In this document: piece after piece, positions 36,030 to 45,347 of the stretch
Position numbering within the stretch: the first letter of the stretch is position 1
Layout of the letters: each line of letters starts with the position of its first letter
Origin: UBA9655 sp964597045
Lineage (GTDB): Bacteria > Pseudomonadota > Alphaproteobacteria > UBA9655
Assembly: GCA_964597045.1 (NCBI GenBank)
Contig: CAZQWE010000002.1
Location: forward strand, 62,001-126,000
Direction: 5' to 3'
Length of the DNA stretch: 64,000 nt
Translations under genes and position numbers: made by a program
The notes under the pieces: model-generated
What the model saw: the letters and a program-made list of their open reading frames with translations, nothing else
The model's database searches: none
Told to the model about the DNA's origin: nothing

Positions 36030-36917
36030 CTACCTTAAAATAATAATTCGTGACATAACATGCCCTGCTTGCATCAATTGATCAAGTATCTGATTTGCCT
36101 GTGACATACTAGCGATTGGACCAAGGCGAACTGCATATGGTTTAACTCGAGTGGTTTTCACAGGTTCAACAGGCAATTGATCAAAACCATTTATCATTTG
36201 GGACAAGGCATGAGCTTCATGATGATGATCATACTCCCCAACATCGACAAATATCCCTGAAGAAGATGAAGCATTGGCCATTAATGCGGGTGATTCATTG
36301 ATAACTTGCGCCACAACATCACCAGCATCTTCAAAGAAACTATCGGGAACTTTAGGAAAATTATCAGGTGGCGCCTGTGTATTTTGAACGTACTCAACTT
36401 GTGAAGAATTGAGACCGTTAAGCGCTAAGCTTTCTGGAACAAGCGTCCGCACTCTGACTCTCGCGGTTCCTTTACGATCAAAGCCAAGCAACTGTGCCGT
36501 CCTTCGAGAAACATCAATGATACGGCCTTCAACAAACGGACCTCTATCGTTTATTTTAAGCTGAATTTGCCTTCCATTTTCAAGATTCGTTACCTCTGCA
36601 ATACAAGGCAAAGGAACGGTCTTATGAGCAGCAGATACCTCATTCATATCAAAACGATCACCTGTTGCCGTAGGGCGTCCGTGAAAGATATCTGTCCCTC
36701 CATAATAGGAGGCAATCCCCTCTTCCTCATATTCATAGTGGGGCTGGGGATGATACCATATTCCATTAATCTGATAGGGTTTACTTGTGGCTCTTTTGGG
36801 TGCTGGCGTACACGTTCCGTAACATTCAACAGCAGGTGGGCATTCAGGTGCAGAAGTACACCCAACAAGGTGCGCCAGCCCCACAAACAACAATAATCTG
36901 TATGCAAAGGTATTCAT
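36030..36917 (-). CDS. rlpA: Septal ring lytic transglycosylase RlpA-like lipoprotein
   Basis: About 295 residues. A lipoprotein signal ends in LAHLVGC, so Cys is the likely lipid site. The RlpA double-psi beta-barrel carries GIASYYGGTDIFHGRPTATG near residue 70 and LKINDRGPFVEGRIIDVSRR near 130. A linker is followed by a C-terminal SPOR domain (TRVKPYAVRLGPIASMSQAN), which binds denuded peptidoglycan at division sites. In some bacteria RlpA cleaves naked glycan strands. It sits directly upstream of dacA in the same orientation; neither the ATG at 36917 nor an upstream TTG at 36935 has a clear ribosome site. Confidence 0.9.
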   Translation of the reverse strand: MNTFAYRLLLFVGLAHLVGCTSAPECPPAVECYGTCTPAPKRATSKPYQINGIWYHPQPHYEYEEEGIASYYGGTDIFHGRPTATGDRFDMNEVSAAHKTVPLPCIAEVTNLENGRQIQLKINDRGPFVEGRIIDVSRRTAQLLGFDRKGTARVRVRTLVPESLALNGLNSSQVEYVQNTQAPPDNFPKVPDSFFEDAGDVVAQVINESPALMANASSSSGIFVDVGEYDHHHEAHALSQMINGFDQLPVEPVKTTRVKPYAVRLGPIASMSQANQILDQLMQAGHVMSRIIILR

Positions 36918-37023
36918 GAGGGGAAAATAGAACAATGCCTGTTAATCTGCAAGATGCCTTTGATCATTATCTTTTCTTAGCAACTTGTCCACGGAAGCTT
37001 TAGCGAAGGTAGAAGTCGAAGTA

Positions 37024-37114
37024 TGGCGGAGAGAGAGGGATTCGAACCCTCGATACGCTATTAACGTATACACGATTTCCAATCGTGCGCCTTCGACCGC
37101 TCGGCCATCTCTCC
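37024..37114 (-). tRNA. tRNA-Ser (GGA anticodon)
   Basis: Class II tRNA with a long variable arm. The acceptor stem starts GGAGAGA at 37114 and pairs near 37028. The anticodon stem-loop is CACGA-TTGGAAA-TCGTG, giving GGA, which reads UCC/UCU serine codons. The T-arm is GAGGGTTCGAATCCCTC. The 3' CCA is encoded (37026-37024). It lies between rlpA (same strand) and divergent tdk. Confidence 0.97.
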
Positions 37115-37229
37115 ATGAGTCAGTGGAAAATAGCTGAGATTGAATTCATGTTGCAACAGTTAAATTTTCCTTGCCCGAAAATCCCTATCGGGTTTACAAA
37201 TGCTCATTCCAAATTAATACGGAGGCAGC

Positions 37230-37841
37230 ATGGCAAAATTATACTTTTACTATTCAGCAATGAATGCTGGCAAAACGACAACCCTTCTCCAATCAAATTA
37301 TAACTATCAAGAACGGGGAATGGAAACACTTCTCTTTATTCCCTCAATCGATACACGTCATGCAAGAGGTATTATAGCTTCCCGCATTGGTCTCAATGCT
37401 GATGCTTATGCATTTGAAAACACTTTCGATTTCTATTATGGAATTCAGGAAACGATCAAATCCAGAAGCATTAGCTGCATTTTAGTTGATGAAGCTCAGT
37501 TCCTCACAAAAGACCAAGTCATGCAAATCTGCCGTGTTGTGGATGAGTTTGATATCCCCGTCCTCACCTATGGCTTAAGATCAGACTTCAGTGGAGAACC
37601 CTTTGAGGGGAGTAAGTATTTACTCACTTGGGCCGACAATCTTATTGAAATCAAAACCGTGTGCCACTGTGGAAGAAAGGCCATTATGAATCCACGCGTT
37701 GATGAGAATGGACATGTTGTCAAAGAAGGAGAGCAGATCCTTATTGGTGGGAATGACACTTATATAGCTCTTTGCCGGAAGCATTATATGAAAGGTGAAG
37801 CTCTCCCTATACAGTCCCTACAGACTCAAGATGCTGCTTAA
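37230..37841 (+). CDS. tdk: Thymidine kinase
   Basis: 203 residues, type II thymidine kinase that salvages thymidine to dTMP. It has the P-loop AMNAGKTTTLLQSNYNYQER near residue 10 and the Walker B-like ISCILVDEAQFLTKDQV near 85. The zinc-binding cysteine pair appears in TVCHCGRKA near 150, with a further Cys in ALCRKHY. GGAGG lies just before the ATG. It precedes the glycan locus by 65 bases in the same direction, with no functional link apparent. Confidence 0.95.
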   Translation: MAKLYFYYSAMNAGKTTTLLQSNYNYQERGMETLLFIPSIDTRHARGIIASRIGLNADAYAFENTFDFYYGIQETIKSRSISCILVDEAQFLTKDQVMQICRVVDEFDIPVLTYGLRSDFSGEPFEGSKYLLTWADNLIEIKTVCHCGRKAIMNPRVDENGHVVKEGEQILIGGNDTYIALCRKHYMKGEALPIQSLQTQDAA

Positions 37842-37906
37842 CTTTCTGTTGCATTTTACCAGCAAAACTTGTTAAGAAGTATTTGCAATTAATAAGGATG
37901 AGATGA

Positions 37907-39199
37907 ATGAAGGATAGTAAACGTATTGCAATTATTGGGCTTGGTTATGTTGGACTTCCTCTAGCCATTGCTTTTGCAAAGAAAGGCTATAAAACAATTG
38001 GTTATGATATCAATCATAAGCGGATTTTCGAATTAAAAAACGGGATTGATGTAACCTGTGAAGTCGAAACTGAAGACTTAAAATTTCAGAACTTGACTTT
38101 CACAGACCAGGAGAAAGATCTAACAGATCCAAATTTTTATATCGTCACTGTCCCCACTCCTATCAATGATGCAAATCGCCCCGACCTCTCTCTCGTAATT
38201 AAAGCCACGGAGACACTTGGAAAGTATATAAAAAAAGGCGATATTGTCGTTTATGAATCAACTGTGTATCCGGGTGTCACAGACGATGAATGCATTCCAT
38301 TGCTTGAGGCCATCTCTAAACTCAAATGTAATGTTGATTTTGGTGTAGGGTATTCTCCAGAGCGCATTAATCCGGGGGATAAGAATAATCGTTTAGAAAC
38401 AATTCAAAAGGTTGTTTCTGGCTCTAATGAAGCTGTCCTGAAGGATGTAGCTGAAGTTTATGGATCCATTATTCAGGCAGGTATCTTTAAATGCTCAAAC
38501 ATTAAAACAGCTGAAGCTGCAAAAGTTATTGAGAACATCCAACGCGATCTCAATATCGCTCTCATTAATGAGCTTTCTATTATTTTTAATAAACTAGATA
38601 TTAACACACACGATGTACTTGATGCAGCGTCAACAAAATGGAACTTTGCCCGATTTGAGCCTGGTCTCGTTGGTGGCCATTGTATCGGAGTTGATCCCTA
38701 CTACCTAACCCATTGTGCTGAAAAACTTGGTTATAACCCTGAAGTCATCCTTTCAGGACGGCGGATTAACAATAGAATGGGCGAACATATTGGTACGTCA
38801 TTCATGAAAGAGCTCCTTAAAGCAAACAAGGGTATTACCTTCCCTCCTACAATAACAATACTTGGATTCACTTTTAAGGAGAACATCCCTGACATTAGGA
38901 ATACGAAAGTTATTGATATTGTAAATTCGCTTGAGGGTTATGGAGCTCACATTCAGATCCATGATCCACACGCAGAAGAAGAGCATGTTTTCCATGAATA
39001 TGGATTAAGACTAACTGCAAAGAAAGATCTAAAGCCAGCAGATGCTGTTATTGTTGCTGTAAAGCACTCTGTCTTTACGGAAGGTGGATGGACGGACATC
39101 TCTTCTCTTTTGAAAGATAAAAGAGGGCTCGTTGCAGATTTGAAAAATTGTTTGCCACGAAAAAACAAACCTGAAGGTATAGTAGTTTGGAACCTATAA
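37907..39199 (+). CDS. UDP-N-acetylhexosamine 6-dehydrogenase (TviB/WbpO type)
   Basis: 430 residues, UDP-sugar dehydrogenase family. The N-terminal Rossmann motif is IGLGYVGLPLAIAFAKKGYK. The central segment has ESTVYPGVTDDECIPLLEA and YSPERINPGD, the catalytic Cys lies in LVGGHCIGVDPYYLTHCAEK near residue 262, and a C-terminal UDP-binding domain follows (TILGFTFKENIPDIRNTKV). The length and sequence type fit enzymes that oxidise UDP-GlcNAc or UDP-GalNAc to the uronate (TviB, WbpO, WbtE) rather than UDP-glucose dehydrogenases. First gene of the glycan locus, which ends with a matching epimerase. Confidence 0.85.
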   Translation: MKDSKRIAIIGLGYVGLPLAIAFAKKGYKTIGYDINHKRIFELKNGIDVTCEVETEDLKFQNLTFTDQEKDLTDPNFYIVTVPTPINDANRPDLSLVIKATETLGKYIKKGDIVVYESTVYPGVTDDECIPLLEAISKLKCNVDFGVGYSPERINPGDKNNRLETIQKVVSGSNEAVLKDVAEVYGSIIQAGIFKCSNIKTAEAAKVIENIQRDLNIALINELSIIFNKLDINTHDVLDAASTKWNFARFEPGLVGGHCIGVDPYYLTHCAEKLGYNPEVILSGRRINNRMGEHIGTSFMKELLKANKGITFPPTITILGFTFKENIPDIRNTKVIDIVNSLEGYGAHIQIHDPHAEEEHVFHEYGLRLTAKKDLKPADAVIVAVKHSVFTEGGWTDISSLLKDKRGLVADLKNCLPRKNKPEGIVVWNL

Positions 39200-39242
39200 C
39201 TCTAGTTCATATAATGAGCCCCCCAACACAGGAGAACTCGTC

Positions 39243-40826
39243 ATGTTTATCTCTCAATCAATAAATGCAAATTCCATTGGAAAGCTGATTGCTAAATTTT
39301 TCAAATTTATACATCTTGAAAAAGCTTTCTCCCTGTTATTTGTTGGTAATGTTCTAAAGGAATCCGAGCGGCCTTGGAAAACCGCAATAAGTTATTTTAT
39401 TCCCTTTTTATTGATTTTCCTTATTATTGAAAGATCTACCCTTGTCATGGGGCCCTCTCTCCAAGATGATGGGCACTTATTACTATCTCTCAATAAATCT
39501 TATGCTGAAGCCTTCTGTGGAAAATCTGCTAGTGGAGTTAGTCTCTTCAATGCGAATACAGATCTATACAAGCCTCTTAATCAGCTTGATACTAATCTAA
39601 TATCAAGTTGCGAATCTGCAAAACCCTCGTTATTTAATGAGCTCTCATTAAGTAGAGTCTATACTACATTGTTTAAGTTATTCCCTACCTATTCATTAAA
39701 CGATATCAACTTTTTACTCAACATACTTAAATTTAGCACGGTAGCCCTATTTGCGCTTGTACTATTTAGAATTGGACTCAGTCCTTTCTTTATTTTATTC
39801 ACAAGTGTATTTGCTAGCTATTTTATCTCTTCTTATCATGCAACCCATAGCTTTTCCCTTTATTCTTTTCTCATTCCTTGCTTCCTAGTGGTTACATCTA
39901 TGGCTGTGCTTACTCTCAACTTTATTCGAAAAAACCTCATTGTCTTTATATCATTTGGATTACTCACAGGAACTGTTGCAGCTTTTTATGGTAACTTAAG
40001 AACATCTCACCTACCAATAGCGCTTTTATCTCTTTGCATGATGATTTTTACGATCTTTCTTTATAATAAAATCAATTACTTGTCTTTAAAAAATCGATTC
40101 ATTTATCCTATTTGTTGTCTTGTCTCTGTCATTACTGGCTATCACCTTTATAATGCCTATGTCATTAATCCTGTAAATGAAGCCTTCACAAGTGAAACTG
40201 GAACATCGGATTATACCTTTCATACAATTGCCCATCCCCTTGTTCTTGCCTTAGGAATAGAAGATTCTGATCTTGCCAAAAAAGAAGGTATAAGGTGGAA
40301 TGATCCAGATGGACTTATATTAGCCCAAAAGATAAATCCCAACGTAACATATCTTGGCAAAGGATATGAAAAAGCCCTATTTGTGTATTACATCAAATTA
40401 TGGCTTTATTATCCTGCAGACATGTTAAATATTTACCTAAAAAAAATAAGCAACTTATCAGCAGTAAAGTCTAATATTGGCTTAGTGAACGATAGAACTG
40501 ACTGGCTAAGTCATAATATAATCAAAACGTGTTTCAATCTTTTATCATTTGCTAATAGCTCTTTTTTGCTTTTTTCAGTGTTGTTGATGTCTTGTCTACT
40601 AATTTTCATAAACTACAAAAAATTTAGTCTTGAGGGCTTTTATTTATCCATGCTCTTTATAGGAGCATGTTTTATTTTAGTGTCAGAATGTATTTTGATA
40701 TTTCATCAATTTGTCTTTAATTATCATGCGCTCCTTAATTTCCTGTATTTACTGATTTTATTTTACTATTTGCAATTACTCTTGAACTTCGGTTATAAAG
40801 CCTTAGCTAAGAGAACAGATACATGA
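39243..40826 (+). CDS. Multi-spanning membrane protein, putative GT-C-like transferase (paralogue A)
   Basis: 527 residues with about ten hydrophobic helices and a GGAG ribosome site. I recognise no named family. Near the N-terminus come ESERPWK, then a helix, then an exposed loop with an acidic motif (LQDDGHLLLSLNKSYAEAFC) that resembles the first-loop acidic site of GT-C glycosyltransferases. A second soluble loop near residue 330 carries AHPLVLALGIEDSDLAKKEG and VTYLGKGYEKALFVYYIKLW. The next gene repeats the same design throughout. Context suggests transfer of a lipid-linked sugar on the periplasmic side; this is inference. Confidence 0.7.
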   Translation: MFISQSINANSIGKLIAKFFKFIHLEKAFSLLFVGNVLKESERPWKTAISYFIPFLLIFLIIERSTLVMGPSLQDDGHLLLSLNKSYAEAFCGKSASGVSLFNANTDLYKPLNQLDTNLISSCESAKPSLFNELSLSRVYTTLFKLFPTYSLNDINFLLNILKFSTVALFALVLFRIGLSPFFILFTSVFASYFISSYHATHSFSLYSFLIPCFLVVTSMAVLTLNFIRKNLIVFISFGLLTGTVAAFYGNLRTSHLPIALLSLCMMIFTIFLYNKINYLSLKNRFIYPICCLVSVITGYHLYNAYVINPVNEAFTSETGTSDYTFHTIAHPLVLALGIEDSDLAKKEGIRWNDPDGLILAQKINPNVTYLGKGYEKALFVYYIKLWLYYPADMLNIYLKKISNLSAVKSNIGLVNDRTDWLSHNIIKTCFNLLSFANSSFLLFSVLLMSCLLIFINYKKFSLEGFYLSMLFIGACFILVSECILIFHQFVFNYHALLNFLYLLILFYYLQLLLNFGYKALAKRTDT

Positions 40827-40873
40827 TTCTTGCGAGCCAAGTAAGTTGCAGCAGGAAAGGATAAAATTATCAG

Positions 40874-42481
40874 ATGCTTTTCCAATCAAATTATTTTAAT
40901 GATTCAGTCTTAAGTCATCTTTCTTTAGCTATAAGTAAATTGAACCTAAAGTCTATCTTTAAGTTTCTTTTTTATGGAAGCATTTTTAAAGAATCTGAAC
41001 GACCCTGGAAAAATGTCTTCTTATTTATTATTCCACTTTGTTTGTTATTCACTTTTTTTGAAAGAACAACTCACCCCCTCAAAGAAGAAATAGGGGCAGA
41101 TGGTCATCTGCTTTCATCATTAAACATAGCTTATGCTGATACATTTTGTGGAACATTCTCACATTCACTTCCCCTTTTTAAGACGGATACGAATGTTAAT
41201 ATACCGATCAATCAACTCCTGGTACCAGGCGCTCACGATATAACCCAAAATTGCAAGACAACTCACCTTACCATCCAGAATGAGGTTGGATTACTCCAAA
41301 TTTTTAAAGTCCTCTTTACACTCTTTCCATCGATGAGTTTAGCTGATCTAAGTACCCTACTGACTTTTGTTAAATTAAGTTGTTTTCTATTCTTCGCTCT
41401 TGTTTTACTGAGAATAGGTCTAAGTCCAACATACATTCTATTTACAAGCGTATTTGCACATTTCCTCCTGTCTATGCTTAGTTTTTATCACCAATTAACC
41501 TTGTATACTTTTCTTATTCCCTATTTCACACTTTTCTTATCAACGACGATTATTTATGCCGACCTCATAAAAAACATCGGCTATAAGATGATACCATTCG
41601 GAGTTATTTTGGGTCTCTTAGGAGCTTTCTATTGCAATTTAAGAACGTCGCATCAGTTTCTTGTTTTTTTTATTATTGCCTCTTTTCTTGTCGGTCTTTT
41701 TCTTTATATAAGCAATGGGGCTTCTTTACAAAAACGTATGATCATTTGCTTGTCCTGTTTGATCTCGATTTATTTAGGTTTTCAGTTTTATTCAACAACA
41801 TGGATAAAACCTCTACAAGTCATCTCAGAAAACAACAATCTAACTAACCACCTCCATCATGCAACTGCCCATCCCCTTGTTCTAGCGTTGGGAATCGATA
41901 AATCTGACTTTACAGAAAATGAAGGAATTCAATGGCTTGATTCTAAAGCACTTGATCTTGCACACACGATTGATCCTACTGTTACCTATTTGGGAAAAAA
42001 TTATGATAAGGCTCTCTTTGTGTATTATTTAAAGCTTTGGCTTTATCATCCCTCTGAAATGCTTTCTATTTATAAAGAGAAGTTTTCAACATTTAAAACG
42101 CTCAACATCGATAACATCGTTAAACCAGATTATAAGAGCAATACGGATTTATTGATGAGGCCAATCAATAAAATCTATACTGTTTTTAACAAATTTATGA
42201 GTGTTTGGTTACTTTTAGCCGGATCTTTTGCATTACTTATGATTTTTAGAGAACGAGTGAATTTATTAGGATTTGTGTTAGCCTTATCGGTTCTTGGTAG
42301 TTTCACCCTTCTCTTATTTGAATCAACGATTATTATGCACCATTTTGTTTTGATCTATCATGCGTTAGCCAATTTACTCTACTTTATGATTATGTTTTAC
42401 TATATACAAATATCATTAAACTTAGTATTAAATTTTTTCGATCGATATAATAGAAGAAAAGAGGTTACCTATGCTCGTTAG
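40874..42481 (+). CDS. Multi-spanning membrane protein, putative GT-C-like transferase (paralogue B)
   Basis: 535 residues, clearly paralogous to the preceding gene. Shared blocks in the same order are KESERPWKN, the loop ADGHLLSSLNIAYADTFCG, RIGLSPTYILFTSVFAH, a NLRTSH motif, ATAHPLVLALGIDKSDFTEN and VTYLGKNYDKALFVYYLKLW. About ten helices. The copies have diverged considerably, so the duplication is not recent, and both reading frames are intact, which suggests different acceptors or positions. It overlaps the following glycosyltransferase gene by 11 bases. Confidence 0.7.
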   Translation: MLFQSNYFNDSVLSHLSLAISKLNLKSIFKFLFYGSIFKESERPWKNVFLFIIPLCLLFTFFERTTHPLKEEIGADGHLLSSLNIAYADTFCGTFSHSLPLFKTDTNVNIPINQLLVPGAHDITQNCKTTHLTIQNEVGLLQIFKVLFTLFPSMSLADLSTLLTFVKLSCFLFFALVLLRIGLSPTYILFTSVFAHFLLSMLSFYHQLTLYTFLIPYFTLFLSTTIIYADLIKNIGYKMIPFGVILGLLGAFYCNLRTSHQFLVFFIIASFLVGLFLYISNGASLQKRMIICLSCLISIYLGFQFYSTTWIKPLQVISENNNLTNHLHHATAHPLVLALGIDKSDFTENEGIQWLDSKALDLAHTIDPTVTYLGKNYDKALFVYYLKLWLYHPSEMLSIYKEKFSTFKTLNIDNIVKPDYKSNTDLLMRPINKIYTVFNKFMSVWLLLAGSFALLMIFRERVNLLGFVLALSVLGSFTLLLFESTIIMHHFVLIYHALANLLYFMIMFYYIQISLNLVLNFFDRYNRRKEVTYAR

Positions 42482-43427
42482 TATTGTTCTTCCTGTTTAT
42501 AATGAGTCCAAAGCTATTCAAGAACTGTTTAAGCGCTTGGATAAGGTCTCCAAGAGTTTAGCGTCCTATACGTTTGAATATATAGTTGTTGATGATGGCA
42601 GTACGGACAACACCCTTCAGCTCGCCAAGGATGAAGTTAAATCTTTAAAAAACTTAAAGGTTGTTGAACTTCGTAAAAACTACGGTCAAACGGCAGCTTT
42701 GCAAGCTGGACTCGATGAAGCAAGCGGAGAGGTTATTATATCAATGGATGCAGATCTACAGCACTTTCCCGAGGAAATTCCTGTTTTCTTAGATAAAATC
42801 CAGGAAGGGAATGACGTTGTCTGCGGCTGGAGAAAAGAAAGAAAAGAAGGACTGATTCGGAGATGGCCTTCTCGTATGGCAAATTATCTTTTGAGAAAAA
42901 TCTCAGGTCTCGAGATACGTGATATTGGAACAACCTACCGAGCATATAAAGCTGATGTGATTAAGGATGTTTTACTTTTAGGTGAAAACCATCGGTTCGT
43001 TCCCATCTATGCCAGAGCAGCTGGAGCAAAGATTGATCAGGTTGTTATCGAAAATATTGAAAGACCATTTGGCCAATCCAATTACGGGATTTCTCGAACG
43101 TTCAATGTGTTCTTGGATCTTTTCTTTCTGTATTATTTTACCCATTATATAGATCGTCCAATTCGAATTTTTGGTAAACTGGCTATCATTAGTTTTGCTC
43201 TAGCCTCAATCATCTTCTCTCTCATGTTTTTGACTTGGCTCATTTATGACATTCCTGTTGTCAGAGACCATAGTGGTTGGTTCTCCGTCGGCATCGTCCT
43301 TTACATCTGTTCTCTTCAGCTCATTTTGACTGGAGTTCTTGCCGAGATCATTGCTCGAATCTACTACAGCACACGTGAAAAAACAAAATATAAGATACGA
43401 AATATTTGGAAAAAAACGAGTAAGTAA
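42471..43427 (+). CDS. Polyprenyl-phosphate glycosyltransferase, GT2 (GtrB/ArnC/DPM1-like)
   Basis: 318 residues. The GT-A catalytic domain starts VSIVLPVYNESKAIQELFKR, with VVDDGSTDNT and the metal-binding ISMDADLQHFPEEIP near residue 95; the acceptor-site region RPFGQSNYGISRTFNVFLDL is also present. Two C-terminal membrane helices (residues ~230-300) match GtrB, ArnC and dolichol-phosphate mannose synthases, which move a sugar from a nucleotide donor onto a polyprenyl phosphate. Likely product here: an undecaprenyl-phosphate-linked modified hexosamine or uronamide. The start overlaps the previous gene. Confidence 0.85.
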   Translation: MLVSIVLPVYNESKAIQELFKRLDKVSKSLASYTFEYIVVDDGSTDNTLQLAKDEVKSLKNLKVVELRKNYGQTAALQAGLDEASGEVIISMDADLQHFPEEIPVFLDKIQEGNDVVCGWRKERKEGLIRRWPSRMANYLLRKISGLEIRDIGTTYRAYKADVIKDVLLLGENHRFVPIYARAAGAKIDQVVIENIERPFGQSNYGISRTFNVFLDLFFLYYFTHYIDRPIRIFGKLAIISFALASIIFSLMFLTWLIYDIPVVRDHSGWFSVGIVLYICSLQLILTGVLAEIIARIYYSTREKTKYKIRNIWKKTSK

Positions 43428-43430
43428 AAA

Positions 43431-45347
43431 ATGTGTGGGATCTTCGGTTATGCAAATTGGAATAAAAATCAGAAGTTAGATGAAAAAAAACTGATTTCTG
43501 CTGCTAATTTATTATTTCATCGAGGTCCTGATGGAGGTGCCTACTATACAGAGAGTGGGTTCTTCATCGCCCACAGGCGTCTTTCCATTATTGATATTCA
43601 AGGAGGAGAGCAACCAATTTTTTCCGAAGACGGAAGATTTGGGATTACGTTTAATGGTGAGATTTATAATTTTATCGAACTTAAAGAAGAACTCGGCAAA
43701 TTAGGCCATCGTTTTCAAACAAAGTCAGATACTGAGGTTCTTCTCAAAGGGTATATGGAATGGGGCCAAAATGTCTGTGAAAAGCTTATCGGCATGTTTG
43801 CTTTTGCAATCCATGATCGACTTAATCAAACTCTCTTCCTTGCAAGGGACCGACTAGGGGAAAAACCCCTTTTCTATTTTTATAAAGACAATACATTTGC
43901 TTTTGCCTCAGAGCTCAAGTCATTAACATTTATCGCACCTTTTCCTCTTGAAATCGATTCACCATCTTTAGCCTCATACTTATGTTTAAACTATGTTCCA
44001 GGCACACACACCCTGATGAGCAATATCCTCAAGCTAAAACCTGGGTGTTCCATGACAGTTTCAAGCGATGGAGTTAAGATTAAATCCTATTGGACTCCCC
44101 TATCTAATTCAACATCTATATCTCACCCTATAGATAAGCTAGAAACCCTGCTGAAGGAGAGCATTGATATCGGATCAAGAAGCGACGTCCCTGTAACTCT
44201 TGCCCTTTCAGGAGGTATAGACTCCTCTCTTGTCGGTTATTACGCAGCAAAGCAAGGATCGCTCTCTGAAGCTTATTGTGTTGATTTCCAAGAAAAAGGG
44301 TTTTCCGAATATCCTCAAGCAAAAATCGTTGCAGACAAACTTGGGATCAAACTGAATCCAGTCCCGTTCTCATCCGATACGCTTGAAGACTTTCTAAATG
44401 TTACTTATTCTGCTGATGACCCTCTTGCCGATTCCTCATCACTTGCCGTTTGGGCCCTTGCTCAAGAGGTCTCAAAAAAATACAAAGTCATGCTTGGAGG
44501 TGATGGAGGTGATGAAATATTTGGCGGATATCTAACGTATAAAGCCACTCTTCTATATCAGCAAATATATAACCGAACACCTCAATTCGCCCTTTCTCTT
44601 TTCCAAAAAATGGCCTCAACCATTCCACAATCGGAAGGAAAGGTAACATTTAGTTATAAACTCATGCGATTTTTAAGAGCTTTCAACCTATCCCCTGAAG
44701 AAGCCCACTTTACATGGAATGGCACATGGCATCCTCATGACGCTAATAAAATTATGGGAAGTGAAGCATCTACCCATTTTAATAGTCTAAAGGATCAAAA
44801 TGTTGAGACAAACGATACACTCACACGCCTTCAACTCATCGATCTCATGAATTATCTACCCTCCGATATCCTCACAAAAGTAGATAGGATGACCATGGCT
44901 CATGGACTTGAATGCAGAGCCCCTCTTCTGCATCCATCTATTGTTGAGTTCGGACTCTCATTGGATAGAACTGAGAAAATCTCGAAGCAGGGTCAACTCA
45001 AGCATATCTTAAGAAAGCTCGCTGAAAAGAAGTTTGGTCCCAGTATTTCTCAAGCAAAAAAACAAGGCTTTAGTATTCCTGTGAATCAATGGCTAAGAAA
45101 GGAAGCAAAATCTTTGTTACTTGATTCACTTTCAGATGAAACATTAGCTCAGATCCCTTTCTTAAATAATGACTTTATTTTGAAAGCTATTCAAGATCAC
45201 ATGAAAGGCAAGAAACAACTTGGATTTGAACTCTGGGGACTCATGGTTTTGGTAACCTGGTATAGACAAAAGATTTTGAATCCTTATTATGATGTCCGTG
45301 ACACTAAATTACATAAACTGATTCCACCTTTAAAGGAGGTCGCCTAG
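43431..45347 (+). CDS. asnB: Glutamine-dependent amidotransferase, asparagine synthetase B family
   Basis: 638 residues. The N-terminal glutaminase domain begins MCGIFGYANW with catalytic Cys2 and has LLFHRGPDGGAYYTESGF. The C-terminal synthetase domain has the PP-loop LALSGGIDSSLVGYYAAKQG near residue 260 and LGGDGGDEIFGGYLTYKA near 355. In polysaccharide clusters AsnB-like enzymes amidate sugar uronates (WbpS and WbtH for GalNAcA). The position between the GT2 gene and methyltransferases, with one-base spacing to the next gene, favours that role over free asparagine synthesis, but both fit the sequence. Confidence 0.88.
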   Translation: MCGIFGYANWNKNQKLDEKKLISAANLLFHRGPDGGAYYTESGFFIAHRRLSIIDIQGGEQPIFSEDGRFGITFNGEIYNFIELKEELGKLGHRFQTKSDTEVLLKGYMEWGQNVCEKLIGMFAFAIHDRLNQTLFLARDRLGEKPLFYFYKDNTFAFASELKSLTFIAPFPLEIDSPSLASYLCLNYVPGTHTLMSNILKLKPGCSMTVSSDGVKIKSYWTPLSNSTSISHPIDKLETLLKESIDIGSRSDVPVTLALSGGIDSSLVGYYAAKQGSLSEAYCVDFQEKGFSEYPQAKIVADKLGIKLNPVPFSSDTLEDFLNVTYSADDPLADSSSLAVWALAQEVSKKYKVMLGGDGGDEIFGGYLTYKATLLYQQIYNRTPQFALSLFQKMASTIPQSEGKVTFSYKLMRFLRAFNLSPEEAHFTWNGTWHPHDANKIMGSEASTHFNSLKDQNVETNDTLTRLQLIDLMNYLPSDILTKVDRMTMAHGLECRAPLLHPSIVEFGLSLDRTEKISKQGQLKHILRKLAEKKFGPSISQAKKQGFSIPVNQWLRKEAKSLLLDSLSDETLAQIPFLNNDFILKAIQDHMKGKKQLGFELWGLMVLVTWYRQKILNPYYDVRDTKLHKLIPPLKEVA

